64,000 nucleotides of DNA from Sapria himalayana (lineage: Eukaryota; Streptophyta; Magnoliopsida; Malpighiales; Rafflesiaceae): positions 10,630,391 to 10,694,390 of the forward strand of contig JAREIK010000801.1 in the NCBI GenBank assembly GCA_029783825.1, in the 5' to 3' direction. The notes under the pieces were generated by a model, which was not told the origin of the DNA, made no database searches, and worked only from the letters and a program-made list of their open reading frames with translations. Shown here one piece after another: positions 36,152-47,250 of this stretch (position 1 is its first letter; each line of letters begins with the position of its first letter). A program made the position numbers and the translations under genes.

Positions 36152-38715
36152 TTCTTGGTGGACCGCAATTTACACAATGGGCTTGGACATGAAGATCTTT
36201 GGAATTATTTAATTGCAAGAAGCCTATTATGTAATTCCATTAAATTTCAAAAGTTGTAATTATTAGAAATATCCAAAAACACCCAACCCATTTTTTTATT
36301 AATTTACTTTATGTTATCAAATGTATGAGATGCAATTTGTATAACATGCCCATGCATATAACATGTCATACATGAATGCCCACTATATTGTGTCATGTAT
36401 ACCATCCTTTAGAAACATGTTCTACAAGGAATGTTTGTTTTTTTTCAACTGAATAATAAATTAAATAATGGATATAGTTTAATAGTTTAACTTAGTAATT
36501 TCTAATTTAATTTAATTTGGGCTTGCGTGGTTAATGGTTAGGCTCGTATAACCAAGATTATTCAATTATAATAAAATAATTGATTTTGCTAAAAAGAAAG
36601 TAAATAAACAATAGGCCCAAATATGTTTGGACTTAAAGTTAATTAATTAGGCCCTATGCACATATAAACCTAGGTTTATCTAAACTGGTTAGATCCGATT
36701 AGATTGGAATAGTTTTAACTAATAAACATAGGTCCAATTAGATTGAACTCTATATGCCTATTTAATTTAATGGAATTAGATTCTAATAACCTAGTAATTA
36801 ATTGTATAGGATATAATAATTTGCTAGGATTATAAAACATATGATGTTTTATAACTAGAAAACACATAAGTTTAAAATATTAGTGGGGGAAGGGCATGTG
36901 ACAATGTACCCTATGGTCTCCATCGATAGTCCAACACCATGAGGTTTTAGGTGGTGCCTAGTGATGCCTTAATTATGTCCTCCCTACAGAGGGTGTCCAC
37001 TTGGGCTAATATCATCATTGCACTTCCTTTGCGATAGGGTTTGGATGATGTATTCTAAGATTGACCTACCATACGGCGACAATCTTGGTTTAAGTTGTTA
37101 GAACTTGAAATGATGGGTCACACTTACGAAGATATAATTAAACGGTTAATTGTATCTTGACCAAAATAAAGGTAGTTAATAAATGAGTGAACATATGAGA
37201 TATTTTGAGTCTCATTTATTAATTTGAGATAGTCTCAAATTTAATTTATAATTAGTAAGACCTACTCTACGGTGACATATTATTTGTAGGTTAACTTACC
37301 TTGGATTAATTTTTTCTTTTGTGTTTTAATTTCTATGCATTCATGCATCACGTTAACTATTCCAAAATATATTTGATGTTTCTTCTGCTGTATGTAATAA
37401 ATATTATTTATTTTCTTATTTGTTTAATTTCAGCAATCATGTCTACCTCAAACCCCATAATTACTTTACTCACGAATGAATCCTTAACTAGTGATAATTT
37501 TTTAAAGTGGAAAAGTAATATTAATATTGTGCAGGTCTGAGAGAACAATAGATTTGTTCTCATTGAGGAATGTACTGCAGAACCTGTAGCCAATGCCACT
37601 CTCGTAGTGTACGAAAACCATATGAATGATGTATTCAAGCCAATAACAAAGCTCGAGCTTATATGCTATCCAGTATGTCAGACGTGCTTAGGCTAAAACA
37701 TGAGAGGATGGAAACAACCATTAAGATTATGGATTCCCTCCAAAACATGTTCATAAAATAATCCGAACAGTCACGTCATGAAGCTACTAGAAAGTACTTG
37801 AATGCGAAGATGAGTAAAGGTACTCTTGTTCATGACCATGTTTTGAATATGGCTAATTATATAAATGAGGGAGAGCTGCACGGGGCCACAATAGATGAGC
37901 GCACCCAAGTGAGTATAATATTGGATTCACTCACTTCTGATTTCCTTCAATTCACCAGCAACTATGTATGAACAAGCTGAACTATAATGTAACCCAGATG
38001 TTGGATGAATTGCGAACCTTCGAGGCCATATAGAATACAAGGACTCAAAAGGATGAAGTAAATGTTGCTGAAGCCAATGCATCATCCTCTTTTGACAATA
38101 AGAAGAAGAGAAAGAACATAAAGGGTGCCTCTACAGAAAGACCGATCAAGAAGCAGAATGCTTTTATAGCTAGCGATAAGAAGAAGGGCTCCAGACAAAA
38201 GAACCCAAAAGAAAATGTTTCCACTGTGGAGTCGAAGGGCACTGGAAGAGAAACTGTAACAAGTATCTCTCCGAATTGAAGGAGTAAAAGAAAGGTAAAT
38301 TTGATTTACTAGTTTTAGAAGCCAATTTAGTGGAAGTTGATAATCAATCTTGGATAATTGATTCATGGTCCACTAATCATATTTGTTGTTCTTTGAAGAT
38401 GCTTAGTTCTTCTAGGGAACTTGCTAATAGTGAATGCTCAATGATAGTTCAAAAATGGGGCGACGTGTTGGCAGTTGCAGTGGGAGCTGTTCATTTAGAA
38501 TTAGGAAATAAATTTCTTATTTTGAAAATGTTTATTGCATTTCTGGATTCAGGAGAAATTTAATTTCAATTTCTAAATTGTATGAAAAATTGTTTATTAT
38601 TTCATTTAATAATAATCAGATTATTATTTACAGAAATGGTTTAAACATTTGACATGCCAATAATGAAAATAAGCTTTACATACTAAGCCTAAGAAGAAAA
38701 GATTCTTGATAAAGA
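36152..38715 (+). repeat. Tandem triplication, unit 2
   Basis: Offset exactly 2,564 bp from unit 1. Has G at 36527, T at 36544 and G at 36658, like unit 3 and unlike unit 1. It joins unit 3 through the same filler junction. Confidence 0.97.
37439..38694 (+). pseudogene. Copia gag-protease, copy 2
   Basis: Same content as copy 1: start MSTSNPIITLL, TGA after 34 codons, intact zinc knuckle near 38220-38264, protease DSW motif. No difference was noticed in the coding part. Confidence 0.85.
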
Positions 38716-41276
38716 TTCTTGGTGGACCGCAATTTACACAATGGGCTTGGACATGAAGATCTTTGGAATTATTTAATTGCAAGAAGCCTATTATGTAATT
38801 CCATTAAATTTCAAAAGTTGTAATTATTAGAAATATCCAAAAACACCCAACCCATTTTTTTATTAATTTACTTTATGTTATCAAATGTATGAGATGCAAT
38901 TTGTATAACATGCCCATGCATATAACATGTCATACATGAATGCCCACTATATTGTGTCATGTATACCATCCTTTAGAAACATGTTCTACAAGGAATGTTT
39001 GTTTTTTTTCAACTGAATAATAAATTAAATAATGGATATAGTTTAATAGTTTAACTTAGTAATTTCTAATTTAATTTAATTTGGGCTTGCGTGGTTAATG
39101 GTTAGGCTCGTATAACCAAGATTATTCAATTATAATAAAATAATTGATTTTGCTAAAAAGAAAGTAAATAAACAATAGGCCCAAATATGTTTGGACTTAA
39201 AGTTAATTAATTAGGCCCTATGCACATATAAACCTAGGTTTATCTAAACTGGTTAGATCCGATTAGATTGGAATAGTTTTAACTAATAAACATAGGTCCA
39301 ATTAGATTGAACTCTATATGCCTATTTAATTTAATGGAATTAGATTCTAATAACCTAGTAATTAATTGTATAGGATATAATAATTTGCTAGGATTATAAA
39401 ACATATGATGTTTTATAACTAGAAAACACATAAGTTTAAAATATTAGTGGGGGAAGGGCATGTGACAATGTACCCTATGGTCTCCATCGATAGTCCAACA
39501 CCATGAGGTTTTAGGTGGTGCCTAGTGATGCCTTAATTATGTCCTCCCTACAGAGGGTGTCCACTTGGGCTAATATCATCATTGCACTTCCTTTGCGATA
39601 GGGTTTGGATGATGTATTCTAAGATTGACCTACCATACGGCGACAATCTTGGTTTAAGTTGTTAGAACTTGAAATGATGGGTCACACTTACGAAGATATA
39701 ATTAAACGGTTAATTGTATCTTGACCAAAATAAAGGTAGTTAATAAATGAGTGAACATATGAGATATTTTGAGTCTCATTTATTAATTTGAGATAGTCTC
39801 AAATTTAATTTATAATTAGTAAGACCTACTCTACGGTGACATATTATTTGTAGGTTAACTTACCTTGGATTAATTTTTTCTTTTGTGTTTTAATTTCTAT
39901 GCATTCATGCATCACGTTAACTATTCCAAAATATATTTGATGTTTCTTCTGCTGTATGTAATAAATATTATTTATTTTCTTATTTGTTTAATTTCAGCAA
40001 TCATGTCTACCTCAAACCCCATAATTACTTTACTCACGAATGAATCCTTAACTAGTGATAATTTTTTAAAGTGGAAAAGTAATATTAATATTGTGCAGGT
40101 CTGAGAGAACAATAGATTTGTTCTCATTGAGGAATGTACTGCAGAACCTGTAGCCAATGCCACTCTCGTAGTGTACGAAAACCATATGAATGATGTATTC
40201 AAGCCAATAACAAAGCTCGAGCTTATATGCTATCCAGTATGTCAGACGTGCTTAGGCTAAAACATGAGAGGATGGAAACAACCATTAAGATTATGGATTC
40301 CCTCCAAAACATGTTCATAAAATAATCCGAACAGTCACGTCATGAAGCTACTAGAAAGTACTTGAATGCGAAGATGAGTAAAGGTACTCTTGTTCATGAC
40401 CATGTTTTGAATATGGCTAATTATATAAATGAGGGAGAGCTGCACGGGGCCACAATAGATGAGCGCACCCAAGTGAGTATAATATTGGATTCACTCACTT
40501 CTGATTTCCTTCAATTCACCAGCAACTATGTATGAACAAGCTGAACTATAATGTAACCCAGATGTTGGATGAATTGCGAACCTTCGAGGCCATATAGAAT
40601 ACAAGGACTCAAAAGGATGAAGTAAATGTTGCTGAAGCCAATGCATCATCCTCTTTTGACAATAAGAAGAAGAGAAAGAACATAAAGGGTGCCTCTACAG
40701 AAAGACCGATCAAGAAGCAGAATGCTTTTATAGCTAGCGATAAGAAGAAGGGCTCCAGACAAAAGAACCCAAAAGAAAATGTTTCCACTGTGGAGTCGAA
40801 GGGCACTGGAAGAGAAACTGTAACAAGTATCTCTCCGAATTGAAGGAGTAAAAGAAAGGTAAATTTGATTTACTAGTTTTAGAAGCCAATTTAGTGGAAG
40901 TTGATAATCAATCTTGGATAATTGATTCATGGTCCACTAATCATATTTGTTGTTCTTTGAAGATGCTTAGTTCTTCTAGGGAACTTGCTAATAGTGAATG
41001 CTCAATGATAGTTCAAAAATGGGGCGACGTGTTGGCAGTTGCAGTGGGAGCTGTTCATTTAGAATTAGGAAATAAATTTCTTATTTTGAAAATGTTTATT
41101 GCATTTCTGGATTCAGGAGAAATTTAATTTCAATTTCTAAATTGTATGAAAAATTGTTTATTATTTCATTTAATAATAATCAGATTATTATTTACAGAAA
41201 TGGTTTAAACATTTGACATGCCAATAATGAAAATAAGCTTTACATACTAAGCCTAAGAAGAAAAGATTCTTGATAA
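38716..41276 (+). repeat. Tandem triplication, unit 3
   Basis: Matches unit 2 in all positions compared. It ends CTTGATAA and then continues into unique copia sequence (TGATGACACGTACA) encoding integrase, so this is the unit in its original 3' context. Confidence 0.97.
40003..41258 (+). pseudogene. Copia gag-protease, copy 3
   Basis: Third copy, adjacent to integrase. Same TGA in gag, same intact zinc knuckle (about 40784-40828) and same DSW protease change. Confidence 0.85.
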
Positions 41277-42480
41277 TGATGACACGTACATATGGCACCT
41301 AAGATTAGAACATATAAGCCTGGATAAGATTAATAGACTGTTAAAAATGATCCTTTAAAAGAGCTAAAAGTTGGAAATCTTCCAGTATGTGAATCCTATT
41401 TGGAAGGCAAAATGATTGTGAGATCTTTCTCAAAAAAGGGCTTTAGGGCAAAGGAACCACTTTAACTTGTACATTCAGATGTCTGCGGATTTTTGAATAT
41501 CCAAGCTAGGGGTGGTTACGAATACTTTGTCATTTTCATTGAAGACTATTCTAGGTATGAGCATGTTTACCTAATGTAAAGAATATCTGAAACTTTTGTA
41601 AAGTTTAAAGAATTCATCGCAGAAGCTAAAAGACAGCTAAGTAAATCATTATTATACCTTCGATCGGATCGAGGAGGTGAATATCTTGATATGGAGTTCA
41701 AGAATCACCTAATTGAGCATGACATTATATTCCAGCTCACAGTACCTGGAACACCACAACAAAACAGCATAGCATAAATAAGAAATCAAACAATGCTTGA
41801 CATGGTTAGGTCTATGATGAGCTACTCCTCATTGCCATTATTATTATGGAGATACACACTGCAAATTGCAGTTACCATTTTGAATGTAGTTCCCTCTAAG
41901 TCTATCCAATACACACCCTTAGAGTAATGGAGTGGTCGTAAACCCAATTTACATTATATTCGTATATGGGGGTGTACAACACATGTGCTAAAAGGAAAGA
42001 CTAAGAAGCTAAAACCACAAACAGAAGTATGTTTGTTGGTTACCCCATAGGCACGAGGGGAGGCTTGTTCTGCAGTCTTTAAGATAAAAAAGTATTTGCA
42101 TCGATGAATGCTACCTTTCTTGAAAATGACTACATGGCAAACTTCAAACCTAGAAGTATGGTTGTACTAGAGGAATTACAATCTAATCAGACCAGACCAT
42201 GACCACTAACCGCTATTGGGGAACATAACAAAAAGATTATTAGTCCTATACAAGATGTCATTGCACCTCGACGTAGTGGGGGGTTTCTAAACAACCAATT
42301 CGCTACATAGGGATTGGTGAAGCAAATGTTGTTGTAACAATACTATTGATGATGATCCATTATCATACAAGCATGCAATGGATGAGCCTGATACGGACAA
42401 ATGGCTAATAGCCATGGAACAAGAAATGGAATCTATGTATTCCAAATCTGTATGGGAACTTGCAGATCTTCCTGAGTCAG
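41277..42480 (+). pseudogene. Copia integrase remnant
   Basis: Stop- and shift-broken plus-strand reading with the copia integrase order. A zinc-binding region with WHLRLEHISLDKINRL lies near 41297. The core has LVHSDVCGF (about 41467), the Tyr-rich GGYEYFVIFIEDYSRY (about 41512) and LRSDRGGEY (about 41662), then GTPQQNS (about 41750). The Asp pair survives; the QQNGVAER region is degraded. A C-terminal linker to RT follows to about 42.5 kb. Confidence 0.8.
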
Positions 42481-43250
42481 TCAGATCCATTAGGTGCAAA
42501 TGGATCTATAAAAAAATGTGGATGAGAAGGGGAAACTTTTAAAGCACGGCTAGTAGCCAAAGGTTATACACAAAAGGAGGGAGTCAATTATGAAGAGACT
42601 TTCTTCCCAGTAGCTATGCTTAAATCTATTTGCATCTTTCTTTCCATTACTGCTGCTCTCGATTATGAGATATGGAAAATGGACATCAAGACAACTTTTT
42701 TGAATAGTTATCTTGATGAAAACATTTATATGATGCAACCAGAGGGTTTCATAGTTAAAGGCCAAGAGCAGAAAATCTGTAAGCTGATTAGGTCCATTTA
42801 TGGTCTCAAGCAAGCTTCAAGGTCATGGAACCTAAGGTTTGATGAGACGATCAAAACCTTTGATTTCGAACAAAATATTGATGAACCTTGTGTCTACAGG
42901 TACATCAAGGAAACCAAGTAGTCTTTTTGGTGCTGTACGTGGATGATATCCTACTCATTGGGAATGATATAGGATTATTGTCCAACGTGAAGAAATGACT
43001 AGTCAAAAAGTTTCAAATGAAAGATTTGTGACAAGCGAGTTATGTACTTGGGATCCAAATCATAAGAAATCGCAAGAATATACTCATGGTATTGTCTCAA
43101 GCTTCTTATATTGATAAGGTGCTGGCTCAATTTTTGATGCAGAATTCCAAGAAGGGTTACCTACCGACCCAACATGGAATTATCCTCTCTAAGGAGCAAT
43201 GTCCTATGATACCTCGGAAGAACAGTACATGAAACAGATTTTTTATGCCT
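42481..43250 (+). pseudogene. Copia reverse transcriptase remnant
   Basis: The open segment 42616-42921 carries the copia RT blocks: WKMDIKTTFLN (first Asp region; relatives have D-K/R-T-A-F-L-N), then MMQPEGF and IYGLKQASRSWNLRFD. After a stop/frameshift, LYVDDILLIGND (about 42934-42970) contains the catalytic YVDD. Upstream, LVAKGYTQKEGVNYEETF (about 42552) is the first conserved block. Several stops follow YVDD. Confidence 0.85.
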
Positions 43251-43910
43251 CATAAGTGGACATCCTCATGTATTTCATGCTATGTACAAGACCATATATC
43301 TGTTATGCGGTAGGAATTATTAGCCGGTATCAATCCAACCATTGGTCAACACACTGGATTGCGGTAAAGCACATTCTCAAGTACCTTAGGAGAATGAGAA
43401 ACTATATGTTAATTTATTCAGGTGTTAATAAGATATATTGATTCTGACTTCATGTTAGACAAGGAAAGTCGAAAGTCAACATTTGGGTTAGTATTCACTA
43501 TTGGTGGTGGAGTTATGGTATGGAGAAGTGTAAAATAATCCAGCATCACAGATTCTACCTTGGAAGTTGAATATATAGCAGCTTGTGAAGTAGCTAAAGA
43601 AGCGGTCTGGCTCAAGAACTTCATAACAAATCTGGAAGTTGTTCCAAATATGGATAAACTCATAGTTCTTTACTGTGACAACATTGGAGATATGGCAAAC
43701 TCCAAAGAACCAATGAGTCACAAGTGAGTGAAACATATAGAGAGGATGTATCATCTGATTAGAAAAATTGTGCACCGGGGTGAAGTGGCTGTTATGAAGA
43801 TAACATCGAAAAACAACCTTGTGGATCCGTTCATCAAGATGTTACCTACAAAACCATTTGAAGGTCACTTATATGGGATGAGTTTAAAAGACATGTCTCA
43901 CATGCTTTAG
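43251..43910 (+). pseudogene. Copia RNase H remnant
   Basis: MYFMLCTRPYICYAVGIISRYQ (43268 region) is the RT-RNase H connection. Then come a GGGVMVWRS block, STLEVEYIAACEVAKEAVWLKNF (about 43558), LYCDN (about 43672) and HIERMYHLIRKIV (43731), the standard copia RNase H order. The pol frame ends at TAG 43908-43910, directly before the polypurine tract. Confidence 0.82.
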
Positions 43911-43924
43911 AGCAAGTGGGTGAT
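43911..43924 (+). promoter_or_regulatory. Copia polypurine tract
   Basis: AGCAAGTGGG just upstream of the 3' LTR, the usual site of plus-strand priming. Confidence 0.6.
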
Positions 43925-45763
43925 TATTAGAGATATTGTCCTATAAATCATGAATTTGTATTTATGTTTTATGAAATTAATATAAGTGTCATATTTATTA
44001 TATTTAGCTATTTTGTGCATAATGTATGAGTGAAACATCAGAAAATTATAGATTTATTATTTTAACCATAACCTTAGTGTATAATAGCTATACACGAAAG
44101 GATCAAGGTTATGAATTATAAATCATATTGTTCGTAATAAATTAATTGAAGTTATGGGGATCTTAAAATTAAATATTACTGGGACGGTCCGCTATTAATG
44201 AGAATGAAGTGATCTTAATCCAGGTCACTAATATGAGGATATTTAAGTGGATGCTCCATATATAATAAGATTATATAGGACAGGATAAAGACGTAGTTTT
44301 CGAATTCTTTTTAAATACCATTTATCTCAAGAATTAAAATAGCACCACTAGATGATCATATAAAGATCAGTCTCAATCTTGAGTTGTCATAGACTTCTGT
44401 TTATGTCAATTGGTCCTTTTGAGTCATGGGTTAAAGCCCATTATGAAATGGGCACAATACTTGTGTCTTGGAGGCTCATTGATTTATGCAGCTGGGAATG
44501 TGAACTATAGACATGGAATCCAATCCTTCCTATGGAAGTTGGACAGTTGGTTCCCTTAAGTGTTGGTTCTGGGACTGAATAGTTTGAGCGCTCTAATCTA
44601 TAACAGGTTTATAAATTAACTATTTACTAGTAGATTATTGAAACTTAAGGATCAATATATAATTAGAGAGGGCAAAATAGTAATTTCACTCGACTCTAAG
44701 TTATGAACCACTTCTTAGAGGATAGAATTGCATGTAATGATTATAACAATTGACACTCTAAATTTTTGAGTAAAATCAATAATGTAAGGACAAGAGTTCA
44801 ATTTCAAGTTTTTAGTAGAATAACTCTGAAATTAATAAATTAAAATAATTGATTAAAGTGTTTAATTAATTATTGAATTTATTGGAGCTTGAAATTATAG
44901 GTGCATGGGTCTCAATTCCACCTCCTTTATTACTATAATGAACGATTCATAATTTGGAATATATTATATTGTCTATAGTAATTTACAATGATGTGATTAT
45001 TTTAAATTACAAATAACAATTAGCTATTATTTGAATTCAAATCTAATTCGTTTGCTCGTTGAATAAGAAAATAATTTGTAAAGGGAAATAATATTATTAA
45101 TTCATTTTTTTATTTGATAAGGATTTGAACTTAAGAATATTAAATATTATTTATTCATTTCCTTATTTGATAAGGATTTGAATTTAAAAATATTAAATAT
45201 TATTAATTCAATTCCTTATTCGATAAGGATTTGAATTTAAGAATATTAAATATTTATCAAATTATTTCCTTATTTGATAAGGATTTGAATTTAAAAATAT
45301 TAAATATTATTAATTCATTTTATTATTTGATTATGATTTGAATTTAAGAATATTAAATATATTTAATTCGTTTTCTTATTTAACAAGGATATGAAACATC
45401 TATAAAAACATAGGCAGATTTGTTTCCTTTTTAAAAACCCTAGCTCCCATAGAGTTTCTTCTTCTGAGAGACTCCTTGCATCATGTGTTAAATACGCAAA
45501 GTAGATCTAGAGTGTATTGTTCCAGATCTGAATCATTGGTTCTCACACACCTCAATGAAAGAGGGCAAAATTGAAGACTCTGGTACAAAGAGTTCTTTCA
45601 ACCCTACAAGTCAACAAATCTTTTATAACAATAAAAGATATATAGATCAGATTTTAATCTTTTGATATTAATATGTGTTTGCATGAGTTACTGCTAAAAA
45701 TAAGATTTCCTGAAAAATATTTTAAAACCTAATTCAGCTGCATTTTTGATTTTATTCTCAACA
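43925..45763 (+). repeat. Copia 3' LTR (1,839 bp)
   Basis: Collinear with 12135-12239, 12949-13034 and 31660-33301. It retains the empty sites for the small hAT element (ATGTATGA once, near 44021) and for CACTA (GGATCAAGGTTAT, about 44100). About 130 bp near 45.53-45.67 kb is absent from the 5' LTR. Starts TATTAG, so the canonical TG is mutated; ends CAACA. Confidence 0.92.
45090..45390 (+). repeat. LTR minisatellite in 3' LTR, about 6 copies
   Basis: Same ~50 bp unit as at 32640-33060 (TTATTTGATAAGGATTTGAA core), with fewer copies. Confidence 0.9.
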
Positions 45764-45799
45764 AATACGACATATGCTAAATAGTTAATTAAATCAACA

Positions 45800-47250
45800 T
45801 ATCAAAATAGTTTGGAATCTATCATCAAAACTTGCTAATATAAGAAATCTTCCAAAATTTTAGTATCTCATATTCTTTTGTCTCCAAATTCTAATCATGA
45901 TAAATGGTCAGTTATCACATTATCAATCCTCTTTTTGTCTTGGATTTTTAGATCAAAAAGTTAGAGAAGCAGTATCCATCTTATTAGCCATAGCTTGGCT
46001 TCCTTTTTGTCATCAAGTAGTATATAGATGTGTTATTCTTGTAAATCACCACCTTTATTCCAAAGATGCATGATCAAAACTTTTCACAAAAGAAGATCAT
46101 GGCTAACATTTTTTTGTAGTTGTATAATTCACTTTGGCTTCATTTAAGGTTCGACTAAAATATGAAATTACCCTAAATTTTGTTGTCTCTTTTCTATCCT
46201 AATATGGATCTCAAGGCATATGTTCCTGCATTGCACATGATAAAAAATGATTTTTCTCATTATACAGACAAGATTTGGCTTTTAACCAATTTCCTTTTTA
46301 ACTCTTCAAAAACCTTGATACATATTTGATTAAAATTAATTACTACATCTTTCTTCAATAGTTTATATATTAATTTTGCAATCTCCAAGAAGTTAATGAT
46401 AAATTGCTAGTAAAATCTTATGTACCCAAGTAAACTCCTCACTTCCTTGACTATAATTGGATGTGGCAGATTTTTGATTACCAAATCCTTTGCATCATCC
46501 ACCTCCAATCTTCTAGTTGATACTACATATTCAAGTATGATTTCTTCGCTGACCATGAAGTGATATTTTCTTATTTGAGGATGGAATTTTTCTAATCACA
46601 TCATTTTAATACAACCTCCAATTAATGCAAGTATCTTACAAGAATCTCCATACATGGAGAAATTATCCATAAATATACCCATAATTTTTTCATTAAGGTT
46701 AGCAAAAATAATATTTATGCATCTCTGAAACATGGTCAGAACATTACACAGACTAAATGGCACACTCTTAAATGTGAAAGTTCCATATGGGCAAGTGAAC
46801 TTTATTTTTTTTTTTTGATATGCAATGTCAATTAAAATATGATTGTATCATAAATATCCATCTCGGAATAATAGAATAAATGAGATATGATTATGTCTAA
46901 TATATAGTCCATGAACAGAAGTGGATAATGATCATTTTTCAATCTATTTATTTAATTTTGGATAATCAATACATAATCACTATCTAGTTATTATATGTGT
47001 AGAAATCTTTTCATCAGTTATGATATTGATCACTATAACCCTCCATTCTTTGGTACAAAATAAATCAAACTCATCCATTGACTATTGAATACAACATAAA
47101 TGATATCCGCTTTATCTATTTCATAATATCATTCTTTACCACATCGTTCATGTTGAAATTTAATCTCTATTAGTGTTCGTTTATTGACTTCACATCATTA
47201 TCCATTATAATATTATGCACACATATTGACATACTTATTCCTTTGGATAT
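45800..47250 (-). pseudogene. Ty3/gypsy pol remnant (RT-RNase H)
   Basis: Minus-strand reading with stops gives the Athila/Tat-type gypsy RT series. A segment like SQWMSLIYFVPKNGG lies near 47100-47050. FTCPYGTFTFKSVPFSLCN follows at about 46800, then IMGIFMDNFSMYGDS (the YADD-equivalent region reads FMDN, near 46690). Next are HFMVSEEIILEYVVS (about 46560) and VREVRSLLGY-like VKEVRSLLGYIRFYQQFI near 46450. RNase H (about 46250-45930) has KVVIYKNNTSIYYL where Asp is expected. The right edge of the copia element abuts it at 45763, so copia may have inserted into it. The continuation on the other side was not found. Confidence 0.75.

Larger units (their letters stand above)
12135..45763 (+). 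mobile_element. Ty1/copia LTR retrotransposon with nested insertions
   Basis: Two collinear LTRs bracket gag, protease, integrase, RT and RNase H in copia order on the plus strand. The 5' LTR begins TGTTAGGGATAGTGCC and ends CCCAACA at 33301. The 3' LTR begins TATTAGAGATATTGTCC at 43925, after a polypurine tract-like AGAGCAAGTGGG, and ends CTCAACA at 45763. Removing the CACTA element, the small hAT element and two extra 2,564 bp repeat units leaves about 9.2 kb. No matching 5 bp target duplication is visible (AAGAA at left, AATAC at right), and the LTRs are visibly diverged, so the insertion looks old. All coding parts contain stops. Confidence 0.9.

Noticed and set aside
34755..41127. Three sets of identical small ORFs as separate genes
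   Set aside because: They are copies of one copia gag-protease region in a tandem triplication; the minus-strand ones are shadows.
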